From positions 308,654-372,653 of the forward strand of contig NZ_JACHWS010000004.1 in the NCBI RefSeq assembly GCF_014191505.1: 64,000 bases of DNA. The letters run 5' to 3'. A program made the position numbers and the translations under genes. The stretch comes from Hoyosella altamirensis. GTDB lineage: Bacteria; Actinomycetota; Actinomycetes; Mycobacteriales; Mycobacteriaceae. Shown in pieces: positions 16,765 to 25,998 of the stretch. Each line of letters begins with the position of its first letter. The first letter of the stretch is position 1. The notes beneath the pieces were generated by a model. The model had not been told where the DNA came from. It saw nothing but the letters and a program-made list of their open reading frames with translations, and did not search any database.

Positions 16765-18996
16765 ATGGCACGCAACGCTTACGAATTAGGACTAGGCCTC
16801 ACGGAAGAGCATCGCGCACTTGCTGACTCGGTGGCTGCGTTCGCTGAACGCCATATCGTGGCTGAGCAGGTCCGCGAAGCAGTGGAGGCACCGAAGGAGG
16901 AGAAGCTACCGCCGTTCTGGCAGGCTCTGCAGGGGCAAGACATCCTTGGACTTCATATCCCTGAAGAGCACGGGGGAAGCGGCGTTGGTGTTCTCACACT
17001 CGCCGTCGCGATTGAAGCGCTGGGCCGCCACGTTGCTCCTGGCCCGTTCGTGCCGACCGTGGTAGCGAGCGCGCTCATTGCTGCCGCTGATGCCAAAGCG
17101 GGCATCGAACTTCTCCCAGGGTTAGCGGGTGGTGCGGTAACCGGTGCCGTGGCTCTGTCCGGAAGGTTCACTGACTTCACTGCAGAGCGCAGCGGCGATG
17201 GCATCATCCTCTCGGGCCACGCCGATGCCGTGATCGGCGCGGAGCACGCAGACGTCGTGGTGCTTCCCGCGACAATCGGAACAGATGAGCGCTGGATTGC
17301 CGTTGACTCGAGTGACCTCAAAATTACCCCGCAGGACAGCATCGACGTGCTGCGGGGCTCCGCCCGAATCGAGGCTGCCGGGGCTGAAATCAGCGCCGAC
17401 CGTGTGCTCGAGGGGCTGTCACCGTCGCGCGGCGAGTCGCTCGCTGCCGTGATTCTGGGCGCCGAAGCATTGGGAGTCATGTCCTGGTGTGTTTCCACGG
17501 CAGCGGAATACGCGAAAACCCGGGTCCAGTTCGGCCGCCCCATCGGCCAGTTCCAGGGCGTAAAGCACAAGTGCGCGCAGATGGGCGTAGCTCTGGAGAA
17601 GGCGCGTGCCGTTATCTGGGACGCGGCAAGTGCCATCGACAAAGGTGATGACACAGCGGATTTCGCGGCTGATGTGGCAGCGGTCATCGTGCCTGATGCT
17701 GCGGTCGAGGTTGCACAGGACTGCATTCAGGTGCATGGTGGCATCGGCTTCACCTGGGAACACGACGCGCACCTGTACTACCGGCGTGCGCTAGCAATCC
17801 GCAGCGTATTCGGAACGCGTGAGGACCGCGCCCACAGGGTGGCGGCGCAGGCTCTCGACGGCATCGCACGCGGGTCCGAAATCGAACTTCCGGAGGAAGC
17901 TGAGGAGATCCGCGCGCACGTCCGCGGTGAACTGCACGAGGTTGCGCGTATCGAGGATGAGGATGAGCAGCTGATCGCACTCGGTGACGGCGGCTGGGTG
18001 CAGCCGCATTTGCCGAAACCCTATGGTCGCAGCGCTTCTCCGCTCGAGCAGATCGTCATCGCACAGGAAATCCAGGCACAGGGCATCGCGATGCCGCAGC
18101 TCCTCATGGGTGGCTGGGCTGTGCAGGCGATCGTCGCACACGGCACCGAGAAGCAGAAGCAGGAGCTGGTGGTCCCCACCTTGCGGGGCGACACAGTGTG
18201 GTGTCAGCTGTTCTCCGAGCCAGGGGCAGGATCTGACTTGGCGTCGCTCAGCACGAAGGCTATCAAGGCCGAAGGCGGCTGGAAGGTCACCGGCCAGAAG
18301 ATCTGGACGACCGTCGCGCAGTTCGCGGAATGGGCGATGCTGATTGCCCGGACCGACCCATCGAAACCCAAACATCAGGGCATCACCTACTTCGTGCTCG
18401 ACATGTCCACACCGGGCGTGACGGTGCGGCCACTGCGGGAAATGACCGGTTCAGCACTGTTCAACGAGGTGTTTCTCGATGATGTGTTCATTCCGGACGA
18501 GCATGTTGTCGGTGCGGTCAACGACGGCTGGCATGTTGCCCGTACGACGCTCGCCGGTGAGCGCGTCGCGCTGAGCCAGAAGATGGAGGCATACGCCACC
18601 GATAAGGATCTTCTTGCTTTCGCGAAGGGCCGTGGACTGAGTTCGCACGCGCGCTTTCAGATCGGCGAGCTGATTGCGGAGAGTCAGGCTGTGGACCTGA
18701 TTGGCTCTCGCGTCGTGCTCAAACAGTTAGCGGGAGCTGATGTCAGCACCACCTCTTCGGTGGGCAAACTCCTGGGGATGGCGTTGGGCCAGGCGATTTC
18801 GGAGTTCGTGGTCGCCGAGCTGGGTGCCGCAGGGGCAGTGTCGATTCCCGGACAGCCCAGTGACAAGGCGATGGAGCAACTCATAGCTGGCCGCGCGACG
18901 ACCATTTATGGCGGCACTACCGAGGTGCAACTCAATGTAATCGGGGAGCGGATGCTGGGTCTGCCGCGCGACGCTGAGCCCGGAAGCGGACGGTGA
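16765..18996 (+). CDS. Double acyl-CoA dehydrogenase (tandem FadE fusion)
   Basis: A 743-residue protein made of two acyl-CoA dehydrogenase domains in tandem, about 1-375 and 385-743. The first ends in VAQDCIQVHGGIGFTWEHDA, the second contains FSEPGAGSDLASLS, KVTGQKIWTTVAQ and IYGGTTEVQLNVIGERMLGL. Mycobacterial FadE6 and FadE34 have the same two-domain build; usually only one half keeps FAD and the catalytic Glu. It would carry out the first, FAD-dependent oxidation of the module. The start at ATG 16765 is set by AGGAG. The stop overlaps the next gene by 4 bp (GTGA). Confidence 0.9.
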   Translation: MARNAYELGLGLTEEHRALADSVAAFAERHIVAEQVREAVEAPKEEKLPPFWQALQGQDILGLHIPEEHGGSGVGVLTLAVAIEALGRHVAPGPFVPTVVASALIAAADAKAGIELLPGLAGGAVTGAVALSGRFTDFTAERSGDGIILSGHADAVIGAEHADVVVLPATIGTDERWIAVDSSDLKITPQDSIDVLRGSARIEAAGAEISADRVLEGLSPSRGESLAAVILGAEALGVMSWCVSTAAEYAKTRVQFGRPIGQFQGVKHKCAQMGVALEKARAVIWDAASAIDKGDDTADFAADVAAVIVPDAAVEVAQDCIQVHGGIGFTWEHDAHLYYRRALAIRSVFGTREDRAHRVAAQALDGIARGSEIELPEEAEEIRAHVRGELHEVARIEDEDEQLIALGDGGWVQPHLPKPYGRSASPLEQIVIAQEIQAQGIAMPQLLMGGWAVQAIVAHGTEKQKQELVVPTLRGDTVWCQLFSEPGAGSDLASLSTKAIKAEGGWKVTGQKIWTTVAQFAEWAMLIARTDPSKPKHQGITYFVLDMSTPGVTVRPLREMTGSALFNEVFLDDVFIPDEHVVGAVNDGWHVARTTLAGERVALSQKMEAYATDKDLLAFAKGRGLSSHARFQIGELIAESQAVDLIGSRVVLKQLAGADVSTTSSVGKLLGMALGQAISEFVVAELGAAGAVSIPGQPSDKAMEQLIAGRATTIYGGTTEVQLNVIGERMLGLPRDAEPGSGR

Positions 18997-19811
18997 CAGC
19001 CAACCTCACCGAGGTTCACACCATTGAACGCGGCAAGGGTGATGACCTCGTCCTGCTGCTTCACGGGTTCTCCGACAACGCGGACACCTGGAACAAGGTC
19101 ATGCCACAGTTCGCGGCGCAGGCCCGAGTGGTCGCGCTCGACTTCCCGGGTTTCGGCAGATCTCGCTTCTGGCCGTCGCCGCTGTTCGATACCTATGAGG
19201 AGATTGTCACCTCGGTCATCGAGCGGCGCGGCGGCCCCGGAAGAGTGAGCCTTGTCGGCAATTCGATGGGTGCCGTGGTGTCCCTCCTCGTGGCGTCGCG
19301 GCGCCCGGACCTCGTTGACCGGGTGGTCCTCGCTGATATGCCAGGTATTGCCGGAATTCCGGCTTTGTGGCGGCACGCGCTGTCGCGGCGCAGTGAGCTG
19401 ATTGTCGGACAGGTGGTGCGGGCCGTTCCGACACCGGCGTCCCGGCACGCGCTTGCTGTGCTTTACAGCCTCGCCGCGACGAGGATGCGGGTGCTCTCCC
19501 GCCTCGACCGGAACGCCTATGCCGAGCCATACGTCGATGACGCCGCGATTCTCGCCCTGCTCACGCGTGGACGCGACGTGATTCGCGAACTTTCCGATAT
19601 CCCGGTCGCGGACCTCGTTCGTGACTTGCAGGTTCCAAATCTGCTGGTGTGGGGCCGAAATGATCTGCTCACACCCTCACGGACAGTGCGCTCCCTGCAG
19701 CAGGGAGAGCATTCGCGAATCGAAGTCATAGACCGCTGCGGGCACTGTCCGCAGCAAGATCGGCCGAAGAAGTTCGTGTCGATCGTCCAGCCGTTTCTTG
19801 CTGGTTCCTGA
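18993..19811 (+). CDS. Alpha/beta-hydrolase fold protein
   Basis: A 272-residue alpha/beta hydrolase translated from a GTG that overlaps the dehydrogenase stop. The oxyanion loop is LLLHGFSDNADTW, the nucleophile elbow is VGNSMGA near residue 91, the acid is in GRNDLLTPS and the His in DRCGHCPQQDRP. The tight coupling ties it to the acyl-CoA module, where it may cleave an ester or a thioester. A hydrolytic ring-opening role, as in steroid-type pathways, is possible but unproved. Confidence 0.85.
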   Translation: MTANLTEVHTIERGKGDDLVLLLHGFSDNADTWNKVMPQFAAQARVVALDFPGFGRSRFWPSPLFDTYEEIVTSVIERRGGPGRVSLVGNSMGAVVSLLVASRRPDLVDRVVLADMPGIAGIPALWRHALSRRSELIVGQVVRAVPTPASRHALAVLYSLAATRMRVLSRLDRNAYAEPYVDDAAILALLTRGRDVIRELSDIPVADLVRDLQVPNLLVWGRNDLLTPSRTVRSLQQGEHSRIEVIDRCGHCPQQDRPKKFVSIVQPFLAGS

Positions 19812-19820
19812 GGGGGAGAG

Positions 19821-21443
19821 ATGACGGGGATTCGTGCTCTGACCGATTTCGCGCGCAGTGTGAGGGTCATTTACGGAGCAGGCCTGGTGCCAGTGCGGCG
19901 CCTCGATAACGGTGTGCGCACGCTGCGCGCGACGCACACCTACGGCCCTTTCGTGGGGGCCATGCACAATGCCCTGCTGCGGGGACCCGACCGGATCGCT
20001 CTCATCGACGAAGATGGCCCCTTGACATACGCAGGGCTGGACCGGCATTCGAACGCACTTGCGCGCGCCTGGGCTTCGTGTGGTCTCGGCTCGGAGAGTA
20101 CCGTCGCGGCGCTGTGCCGCGACCACCGCGGACTCGTCGTCAGCATGCTGGCGGCAGGCAAGATTGGCGCGAGACTAGTCCTACTGAACACCGGGTTCGC
20201 CGGCCCGCAGCTTGCTGGAGTTGTCTCGCGCGAGCGTGTGAACGCTGTCGTGTACGACGCCGAATTCCAGACAGTGCTCGCTGCCCTACCGGACTCTGTG
20301 TCGCGCTACCTTGCCTGGGAAGATGATGGTGACCCAGTAGATTCCGCGATACCGCGCCTCAAGGACCTGATCGCGGAACATCCGTGTGGCAGGGTGAAAC
20401 CGCCCCGGTCACCGGGTGGATTCGTGCTCCTGACAAGCGGCACAACCGGAACACCAAAAGGTGCGCCCCGCAACCACACGTCGGTACTCGCGAGTGCCCA
20501 ATTCCTCGACCGGATCCCGCTGCGAGAGGGCGGCACAACGTATATGGCCGCGCCGATCTTCCACGGCACCGGGCTCTCCCAGTTCGTGCTGTCGCTCGCA
20601 CTCGGCTGCACGGTAATCATGGACCGCAGGTTCGATGCCGCCCGCGCGGTGGCTCAGGTCGCCCGGTACCGGGCGGACACTCTGATCCTGGTACCGACGA
20701 TGCTTCAGCGAATCGTGGACCTTGGGCCCGCCGTGCTGGCGAAGCACGACACGTCCACACTGCGAATCATCTTCGCCGCAGGTTCTGCGCTGTCGCCGGA
20801 TTTGTGCCGCCGAACCGCGCAGGCATTCGGGGATGTGCTTTACAACTTGTATGGGTCGACAGAAGTCGCGGTCGCGACGGTGGCCACTCCCGCCGAACTG
20901 CGGTCCGCGCCGGGCACTGCCGGACGACCGCCTGTGGCGTGCCGCGTCGCGCTCTACGACACTGACGGCCAGGCGATTACGAAACCCAATGCGACCGGGC
21001 GAATTTTTGTGAAGAGCGGACTCAGTTTCACGGGTTACACCGATGGTCGGCGCAAGGAGGTCATCGACGGCATGTTGTCGAGCGGCGATGTGGGTCATTT
21101 CGACGACAACGGGCTTCTGTTCGTTGATGGCCGCGAAGACGACATGATCGTGTCCGGGGGAGAGAATGTGTACCCGCTCGAAGTGGAAAATCTGCTCGCG
21201 GACCATGACGACGTTCTTGATGCCGCGGTTATCGGTGTGCCTGATTCGGAGTTCGGGCATCGCCTGAGGGCTTTCGTTGTCCGCGCCCCTGGAGCGACTG
21301 TGGACACCGAAGTGATCACGGACTATGTGAAGGGCAATCTCGCGCGATATAAGGCGCCGCGTGAAGTGATCTTCATCGACGAACTCCCGCGAAATGCGAC
21401 GGGTAAGGTGCTTCGCCGCGAACTCGAGGCGTGGAAACGTTAA
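19821..21443 (+). CDS. Acyl-CoA synthetase (FadD-type AMP ligase)
   Basis: A 540-residue ANL-superfamily ligase that activates a carboxylic acid to its CoA thioester through an acyl-AMP. Motifs in order: P-loop LLTSGTTGTPKGAPRNH near 205, YGSTE near 342, the hinge Asp in VDGREDDMIVSGGENVYP near 440, and the C-terminal catalytic Lys in RNATGKVLRREL. The domain order and N-terminal region resemble mycobacterial FadD2/FadD12. GGGGGAG precedes the ATG. It would supply the substrate of the dehydrogenase in the same operon. Confidence 0.9.
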   Translation: MTGIRALTDFARSVRVIYGAGLVPVRRLDNGVRTLRATHTYGPFVGAMHNALLRGPDRIALIDEDGPLTYAGLDRHSNALARAWASCGLGSESTVAALCRDHRGLVVSMLAAGKIGARLVLLNTGFAGPQLAGVVSRERVNAVVYDAEFQTVLAALPDSVSRYLAWEDDGDPVDSAIPRLKDLIAEHPCGRVKPPRSPGGFVLLTSGTTGTPKGAPRNHTSVLASAQFLDRIPLREGGTTYMAAPIFHGTGLSQFVLSLALGCTVIMDRRFDAARAVAQVARYRADTLILVPTMLQRIVDLGPAVLAKHDTSTLRIIFAAGSALSPDLCRRTAQAFGDVLYNLYGSTEVAVATVATPAELRSAPGTAGRPPVACRVALYDTDGQAITKPNATGRIFVKSGLSFTGYTDGRRKEVIDGMLSSGDVGHFDDNGLLFVDGREDDMIVSGGENVYPLEVENLLADHDDVLDAAVIGVPDSEFGHRLRAFVVRAPGATVDTEVITDYVKGNLARYKAPREVIFIDELPRNATGKVLRRELEAWKR

Positions 21444-21501
21444 CTCGCGCGGCTGCGCCGCTACGCTCGGAGCGAAGGTCAGGAACGACGAGCGAGGACT
21501 G

Positions 21502-22251
21502 ATGGCGGATTCTCAGTGGTTGCGCACATTTCACCAGGCAACGGCAGCGAAAACTGAACTCGTGTGTTTCCCGCCCGCGGGCGGCGCGGCGAGCGTGTAC
21601 CACGCGCTTTCGGCCGAGTTGACTCCGTTGGTGCGGGTGCTCGCATTGCAACTGCCAGGTCGGCAAGACCGCCTGGGGGATCCGATGATTGACGACATCA
21701 CACAACTCGCTGCCGCCGCCGCAACAGCGATCGGCAGCTGTAACGAGACGCCGGTCGCACTGTTCGGGCACAGCATGGGCGCCACAGTCGCGTTCGAAAC
21801 GGCACGAGCGCTGGAAGGTGCCGGAGCAGAGCTGGGGCATTTGTTTGTCTCGGGCCGGATTGCCCCGCATCAGACGCTTGACACTGCTATTCACGAGGGC
21901 AGCGACGAGGTATTGATCAGCGAGCTAGAGCGGCTCGCTAACGATCCAGCCTCTGTGCACATTCTCCGGGAGATGCCGGAAATCGCAGAGATGGTCCTGC
22001 CCGCAGTGCGCAATGATTACAAGGCGGTCGAGACGTACCGCTTTGAAGGGGACACGCCGTGTCTGTCTTGTCCGGTCACCGTCCTGGTCAGTTCAGACGA
22101 TCCCACCGTGACACCTGATGAGGTGAAGGACTGGGACCGCTACACCACCGGCGAGTTTTCGGTCGAGGTGTTTCCGGGTGGGCACTTCTACCTCGACGAA
22201 CACACGGGTGCTGTCGCGAAGGCCGTCAGTTCACGGATCTGCGTGAAGTAG
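21502..22251 (+). CDS. Type II (TesA-like) thioesterase
   Basis: A 249-residue alpha/beta-hydrolase thioesterase, the kind that edits polyketide and non-ribosomal peptide synthases. The N-terminus LVCFPPAGGAASVYHAL, the nucleophile elbow LFGHSMGA near residue 90, the acid in SSDDPTVTPDEV and the His in FPGGHFYLDEH are all typical. No synthase gene is nearby; in this cluster it more likely releases free acid from a CoA ester and so relieves CoA sequestration. It overlaps the convergent TetR gene by 21 bp. Confidence 0.87.
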   Translation: MADSQWLRTFHQATAAKTELVCFPPAGGAASVYHALSAELTPLVRVLALQLPGRQDRLGDPMIDDITQLAAAAATAIGSCNETPVALFGHSMGATVAFETARALEGAGAELGHLFVSGRIAPHQTLDTAIHEGSDEVLISELERLANDPASVHILREMPEIAEMVLPAVRNDYKAVETYRFEGDTPCLSCPVTVLVSSDDPTVTPDEVKDWDRYTTGEFSVEVFPGGHFYLDEHTGAVAKAVSSRICVK

Positions 22252-22779
22252 CTGTAGGACTTGCGTCACGTGTCGTGAAAGCTCGCTCTGTGACATGACA
22301 GGCAGGCGCATGAACCAGCGGTAGAAGATTGGGGCGATCAGTAGTTCCGCGGCTCTCTCAGCGTCGCGCATCCCGCCTTCTGCCAGGAGCGAGTGGATCA
22401 TGTCCAGCTGGGGACGGAGCAATCGCTGCTGAAATTCATGTGCTGTTTCCTCGTCCGTCTGAATCTTGGCTGCGATGCTCCGTAGGAGTGCTTCGTGGGG
22501 CTGCGTTGAGATCTCTTCGATTGAGGATCGCAGGAGCCATTCGACTTCGGAGTGCAGGTCGCTCTTGTCGCACGCCGTTTCATCCGCATGTTGTGCACTG
22601 TGTCGAAGCAGCGCGTCGAAGAGTATCGCCGCCACTGAGCCCCATGACCGGTACAGCGTTTGCTTGCCCACCCCCGCCTTGGCGGCGATGCCCTCCATTG
22701 TCAGCGACTCAGGTCCACCAGTGACGGCGATCTGCAGGACGGCGTCGTGGACGCGGGCGATGGTGGCGGGACGAGCCAT
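22231..22779 (-). CDS. TetR-family transcriptional regulator
   Basis: A 182-residue TetR protein with a C-terminal domain of the AcrR/TetR_C_33-like kind. The HTH covers about residues 8-55 (TMEGIAAKAGVGKQTLYRSW). It diverges from an SDR gene, and a perfect 11-bp palindrome lies between the two starts, which makes autoregulation and control of the SDR gene very likely. Its 3' end overlaps the thioesterase gene on the other strand. The ligand is unknown. Confidence 0.9.
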   Translation of the reverse strand: MARPATIARVHDAVLQIAVTGGPESLTMEGIAAKAGVGKQTLYRSWGSVAAILFDALLRHSAQHADETACDKSDLHSEVEWLLRSSIEEISTQPHEALLRSIAAKIQTDEETAHEFQQRLLRPQLDMIHSLLAEGGMRDAERAAELLIAPIFYRWFMRLPVMSQSELSRHVTQVLQLLHADP

Positions 22780-22792
22780 AAACAGACACTAT

Positions 22793-22817
22793 CAAACGAG
22801 ACGTATCGTCTCGTTTG
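22793..22817. promoter_or_regulatory. Perfect TetR operator palindrome
   Basis: CAAACGAGACG-TAT-CGTCTCGTTTG has perfect 11-bp arms and a 3-nt centre. It lies 13 bp upstream of the tetR start and 15 bp upstream of the SDR start, so a bound dimer would block both promoters. Length and symmetry are typical of TetR operators. Confidence 0.8.
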
Positions 22818-22832
22818 TGATTGCATGGGTGT

Positions 22833-23681
22833 ATGACTCATCCACAGACTTGGTTCATCACCGGCACGAGCAGAGGGCTGGGCAAGGCACTGGCCGAGGA
22901 GGCATTGAGGGCCGGTCACCGCGTCGTAGCGACCACGCGGGTAGAGGGTGCGCTGCTCGAGCACGAGCGACTGTCCGTTTGCCATCTCGACGTTCGCGAC
23001 AGACAGGCCTGCCACGAGACAGTCCGCAAAGCAGTCGAGCAGCACGGTGCCATCGACGTGCTGGTGAACAATGCGGGGTACGGGCTCGTCGGTGCCATCG
23101 AAGAGGTCAGCGAAGAAGAAGCCCGAGCGATAATTGACACCGACCTGCTTGGGGCGCTGTGGCTCACCCAGGCGGTGCTTCCCTTCATGCGAGCTCAGCG
23201 CAGCGGTCACATCATCCAGGTGTCCTCGGTCGGTGGGGTCGGTGCCCTGCCGTTCTTCGGCCTGTATAACGCCGCGAAGTGGGGTCTTGAGGGGTTCAGC
23301 GAAGCTCTCGCGGGCGAGTTGAAGGAGTTCGGCATCGGCGTCACCCTTGCGGAAGTCGGGGCCATGGACACGCAATGGGCAACAAGGAGCATGCAGTTCA
23401 GCGTCCCACTGGCCGCGTACGACGATTGTCGTGAACGCTTTCTGGGGACCGTATCGGTGCCCTGGGCGAGTGAGCCCGAGGCGACCGGGGGCGGCACGAA
23501 CCCGACGGAGATCGCCCAGGACCTGCTGCGCCACGTGAACGGTGCCACGGCTGGTGACCGGCTAAGGCTACTTATGGGAAGCGATGCCCCGGGGCAGGTG
23601 GCTGCCGTCCTTCGGCAGCGGCGATCCGATTATGAGCTCGATCCCAGGTTTACGGCTGCAGCTGCCAACTGCAAAATCTAG
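22833..23681 (+). CDS. SDR-family oxidoreductase
   Basis: A 282-residue classical short-chain dehydrogenase. TGTSRGLG binds the cofactor near residue 10, NNAGYG follows near 77, and the active site is Ser in VSSVGG with YNAAK near 150. The extended C-terminal part and the pattern after the active site match the subgroup of retinol- and ketoacyl-dehydrogenase-like SDRs common in actinobacteria. The ATG lies only 15 bp from the TetR operator and has no good ribosome site, so a leaderless message is likely. Substrate unknown. Confidence 0.87.
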   Translation: MTHPQTWFITGTSRGLGKALAEEALRAGHRVVATTRVEGALLEHERLSVCHLDVRDRQACHETVRKAVEQHGAIDVLVNNAGYGLVGAIEEVSEEEARAIIDTDLLGALWLTQAVLPFMRAQRSGHIIQVSSVGGVGALPFFGLYNAAKWGLEGFSEALAGELKEFGIGVTLAEVGAMDTQWATRSMQFSVPLAAYDDCRERFLGTVSVPWASEPEATGGGTNPTEIAQDLLRHVNGATAGDRLRLLMGSDAPGQVAAVLRQRRSDYELDPRFTAAAANCKI

Positions 23682-23727
23682 CGTCACCGGTGCAGCCAGT
23701 AGCCACCGCGGCTGGTGTCAGATGGCC

Positions 23728-24192
23728 CTACACGGCTCCGGGGAAGCCGTGCTGGCGCCACGCTTCGTAGACGACGATCGCGGCTGCATTCGACAAGTTC
23801 AATGATCTGCGGCCAGGAATCATCGGGATCCGGAGCTGCTCAGTTACGTGCGAGTCGTTACGCACGGCATCCGGGAGCCCGGTCGGCTCGGGCCCGAAGA
23901 GCAGCACGTCTCTCGGCTGGTACGCGACAGCGGAGTGCGGTTGTGACGCGTGCGCGGTGAAGGCGAATACACGCTGCGGCTTCAGTGCGGCCCAAGCGGA
24001 GTCAAGGTCCTCGTGCACCGTCACGGAAGCGAGGTCGTGATAGTCGAGCCCTGCGCGGCGGAGCTTGGGTTCAGACAGGTCAAAACCCAGCGGTCCGACA
24101 AGGTGGAGTTCACACCCCGTGCCCGCGGCGAGCCGAATGGCGTTACCCGTGTTCGGAGGGATGCACGGACGGTAGAACATGAGGCGAAACAC
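23728..24192 (-). CDS. trmL: tRNA (cytidine/uridine-34 2'-O)-methyltransferase TrmL
   Basis: A 154-residue SPOUT methyltransferase that methylates the 2'-OH of the wobble base of tRNA-Leu isoacceptors using SAM. The length and motifs are those of TrmL (YibK): NTGNAIRLAAGTGCELHLV at the N-terminus, LLFGPEPTGLP, and the knotted SAM site IPMIPGRRSLNLSNAAAIVV. It ends 46 bp after the convergent SDR gene. The M. tuberculosis counterpart is the spoU gene Rv3366, in the same chromosomal neighbourhood. Confidence 0.93.
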   Translation of the reverse strand: MFRLMFYRPCIPPNTGNAIRLAAGTGCELHLVGPLGFDLSEPKLRRAGLDYHDLASVTVHEDLDSAWAALKPQRVFAFTAHASQPHSAVAYQPRDVLLFGPEPTGLPDAVRNDSHVTEQLRIPMIPGRRSLNLSNAAAIVVYEAWRQHGFPGAV

Positions 24193-24225
24193 AGACGGAA
24201 GCTTAGATCCCCAGCGTCCCAGCGG

Positions 24226-24750
24226 TCACTGCACCCGAACTAATTCAGGTGCCAGCAGATCCATCAGCAAGCCGTTGCGCCACACGCCGTCTTCACCGCG
24301 GGAGTACTGCCGCATCACACCGATGGGACGGAAGCCGACCTTGATGTAGGAGCGGATGGCCTGCTCGTTCGTCGCCTCGGGATCGATGATGATCCGATGG
24401 AAGCGGTGGGTGTCGACGAGGTGCGCACACAGAACCTGGATTGACTCACGGCCGTAGTGATTTCCGTGCTCCTCCGGATCGATGAAGACATCGATCCCCG
24501 CGTGGCGGTAGTCGGGATCGTCTTCCGCGTACCACTGAATGAATCCCACAATGTGGTCACCGACGAAGATTGTGTACGGAAACCCATCGACATCGTTGGG
24601 CCAGGAGGGGCTGGGCATGCGCCACCACCGGCGGATCGATGGAATGCTATGCAGCTCGCGCAGCCTGCTGTGATGAGCTGGCTCCGTCGGCACGAGCTTG
24701 ACACGCGGACCATGGAGGGTCGGCCTTTCTCCCTGCGATGCATCAGGCAT
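24226..24750 (-). CDS. GNAT acetyltransferase, AAC(6')-like
   Basis: A 174-residue GNAT-fold acetyltransferase. Conserved parts are the central strand and loop [20 protein letters not shown] (acetyl-CoA site) and [20 protein letters not shown], followed by VGFRPIGVM, a pattern shared with the aminoglycoside 6'-acetyltransferase AAC(6')-Ib group and with IucB-like N-acylases. A resistance role cannot be claimed. The start at 24750 is the first in frame that leaves the conserved domain intact without overlapping the folD promoter too far; earlier codons are possible. Divergent from folD with a 60-bp gap. Confidence 0.8.
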   Translation of the reverse strand: MPDASQGERPTLHGPRVKLVPTEPAHHSRLRELHSIPSIRRWWRMPSPSWPNDVDGFPYTIFVGDHIVGFIQWYAEDDPDYRHAGIDVFIDPEEHGNHYGRESIQVLCAHLVDTHRFHRIIIDPEATNEQAIRSYIKVGFRPIGVMRQYSRGEDGVWRNGLLMDLLAPELVRVQ

Positions 24751-24810
24751 CCTTCGAGTGTGCCTGGTGCCTGGCGCACGCGGGTGCTGAAACCTGGAAC
24801 AATAGCGTCC

Positions 24811-25692
24811 GTGACGGCAACGATTCTTGATGGCAAGGCAACCCGCGACGAGATCTTCGCTGATCTTAAGAAGCGGGTTGATGCACTTAAGGAAAGCGGG
24901 ATTCAGCCCGGGCTCGGAACGGTCCTGGTCGGCGATGATCCCGGATCGGCGGCATACGTGCGGGGAAAGCACGCCGACTGTGCTCGAGTGGGCGTCGCCT
25001 CCATCAGGCGTGACTTACCCGCTGACATCAGTCAGGACGAGCTGAATGCCGTTATTGACGATCTGAACGCCGACCCAGCATGCACCGGTTACATTGTCCA
25101 ACTGCCACTGCCCAAGCACCTGGACGAGAATGCTGCGCTGGAACGTGTAGATCCCGAAAAGGACGCCGACGGGCTGCATCCGATCAACCTCGGCCGCCTC
25201 GTCCTCGGAAAAGAAGCTCCACTGCCCTGCACTCCTCGGGGCATTGTGCACCTGCTGCGCCGCTACGAGGTGGCCATCGCGGGTGCTCACGCGGTGGTCG
25301 TCGGTCGCGGTGTCACCGTCGGGCGACCGATCGGTCTGCTCCTGACACGCCGCTCGGAAAATGCCACAGTGACGCTGTGCCACACCGGCACCCGCGATCT
25401 TGCAGCTGAAGTGCGTCGTGCCGATATCGTCATCGCCGCTGCAGGCGTTCCGGGGATCATCACCGAAGACATGGTCAAGCCCGGAGCCGCTGTGCTCGAT
25501 GTGGGTGTCAGCCGGGTGGATGGGAAACTCGCCGGTGACGTCGCGCCGGAGGTATGGGATGTCGCCGGTTTCGTTTCACCTAATCCCGGCGGTGTCGGTC
25601 CCCTGACCCGAGCATTCCTCGTCACAAACGTCGTCGAGCGAGCCGAGCAAGCAGCGGCAGAGCTTGCTTCTACAGGCGCACACTCCGGGTAA
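24811..25692 (+). CDS. folD: Bifunctional methylenetetrahydrofolate dehydrogenase/cyclohydrolase FolD
   Basis: A 293-residue enzyme that interconverts 5,10-methylene-, methenyl- and 10-formyl-tetrahydrofolate, supplying one-carbon units for purines and formyl-Met-tRNA. Family motifs: [13 protein letters not shown] with the catalytic Lys, [13 protein letters not shown], the NADP-binding [11 protein letters not shown], and the C-terminal signature [10 protein letters not shown]. The start is GTG at 24811; ACAATAG lies about 10 nt upstream, so the message may be leaderless. The next gene is its usual mycobacterial companion, a DUF3017 protein. Confidence 0.95.
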   Translation: MTATILDGKATRDEIFADLKKRVDALKESGIQPGLGTVLVGDDPGSAAYVRGKHADCARVGVASIRRDLPADISQDELNAVIDDLNADPACTGYIVQLPLPKHLDENAALERVDPEKDADGLHPINLGRLVLGKEAPLPCTPRGIVHLLRRYEVAIAGAHAVVVGRGVTVGRPIGLLLTRRSENATVTLCHTGTRDLAAEVRRADIVIAAAGVPGIITEDMVKPGAAVLDVGVSRVDGKLAGDVAPEVWDVAGFVSPNPGGVGPLTRAFLVTNVVERAEQAAAELASTGAHSG

Positions 25693-25695
25693 TCG

Positions 25696-25998
25696 ATGGT
25701 GCAGCGCGCGTTCTCCCGTGATCGTATGCGGACGGTGATGGCTCATATTCCCTTGGCGATCATTGCCGCTTTCCTGCTACTTGCGCTGATCCTCGTCGTC
25801 AGCGACCGGTGGCGCCGGGGCGCGTTCGTTGTGGGGATCGCGACACTTCTCGCCGCCTGGTTCCGTCTGATCCTCCCCGAGGTGCAAGCGGGGTTGCTGG
25901 CGGTCCGCAGCCGCCCATTCGACGTCGGCGCGCTCGCACTTATGGGCGGAACGATCGTATGGCTTACGCTCTCGATCGATCCGCTCGGTACCGGTTAA
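25696..25998 (+). CDS. DUF3017 family small membrane protein
   Basis: A 100-residue membrane protein with three predicted membrane segments (about 17-35, 42-60 and 77-95), short polar loops and a basic N-terminus. It belongs to the actinobacterial DUF3017 family, which lies directly after folD in mycobacteria (Rv3355c) and relatives. It starts 3 bp after the folD stop, so it is co-transcribed. Function unknown. An ATG at 25726 is another possible start. It overlaps the convergent gene by 4 bp at the stops. Confidence 0.85.
   Translation: MVQRAFSRDRMRTVMAHIPLAIIAAFLLLALILVVSDRWRRGAFVVGIATLLAAWFRLILPEVQAGLLAVRSRPFDVGALALMGGTIVWLTLSIDPLGTG

Noticed and set aside
24226-24750. Aminoglycoside resistance call for the GNAT gene
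   Set aside because: The shared C-terminal pattern with AAC(6')-Ib is also found in many housekeeping GNATs, and the aminoglycoside-contact residues cannot be verified by eye.
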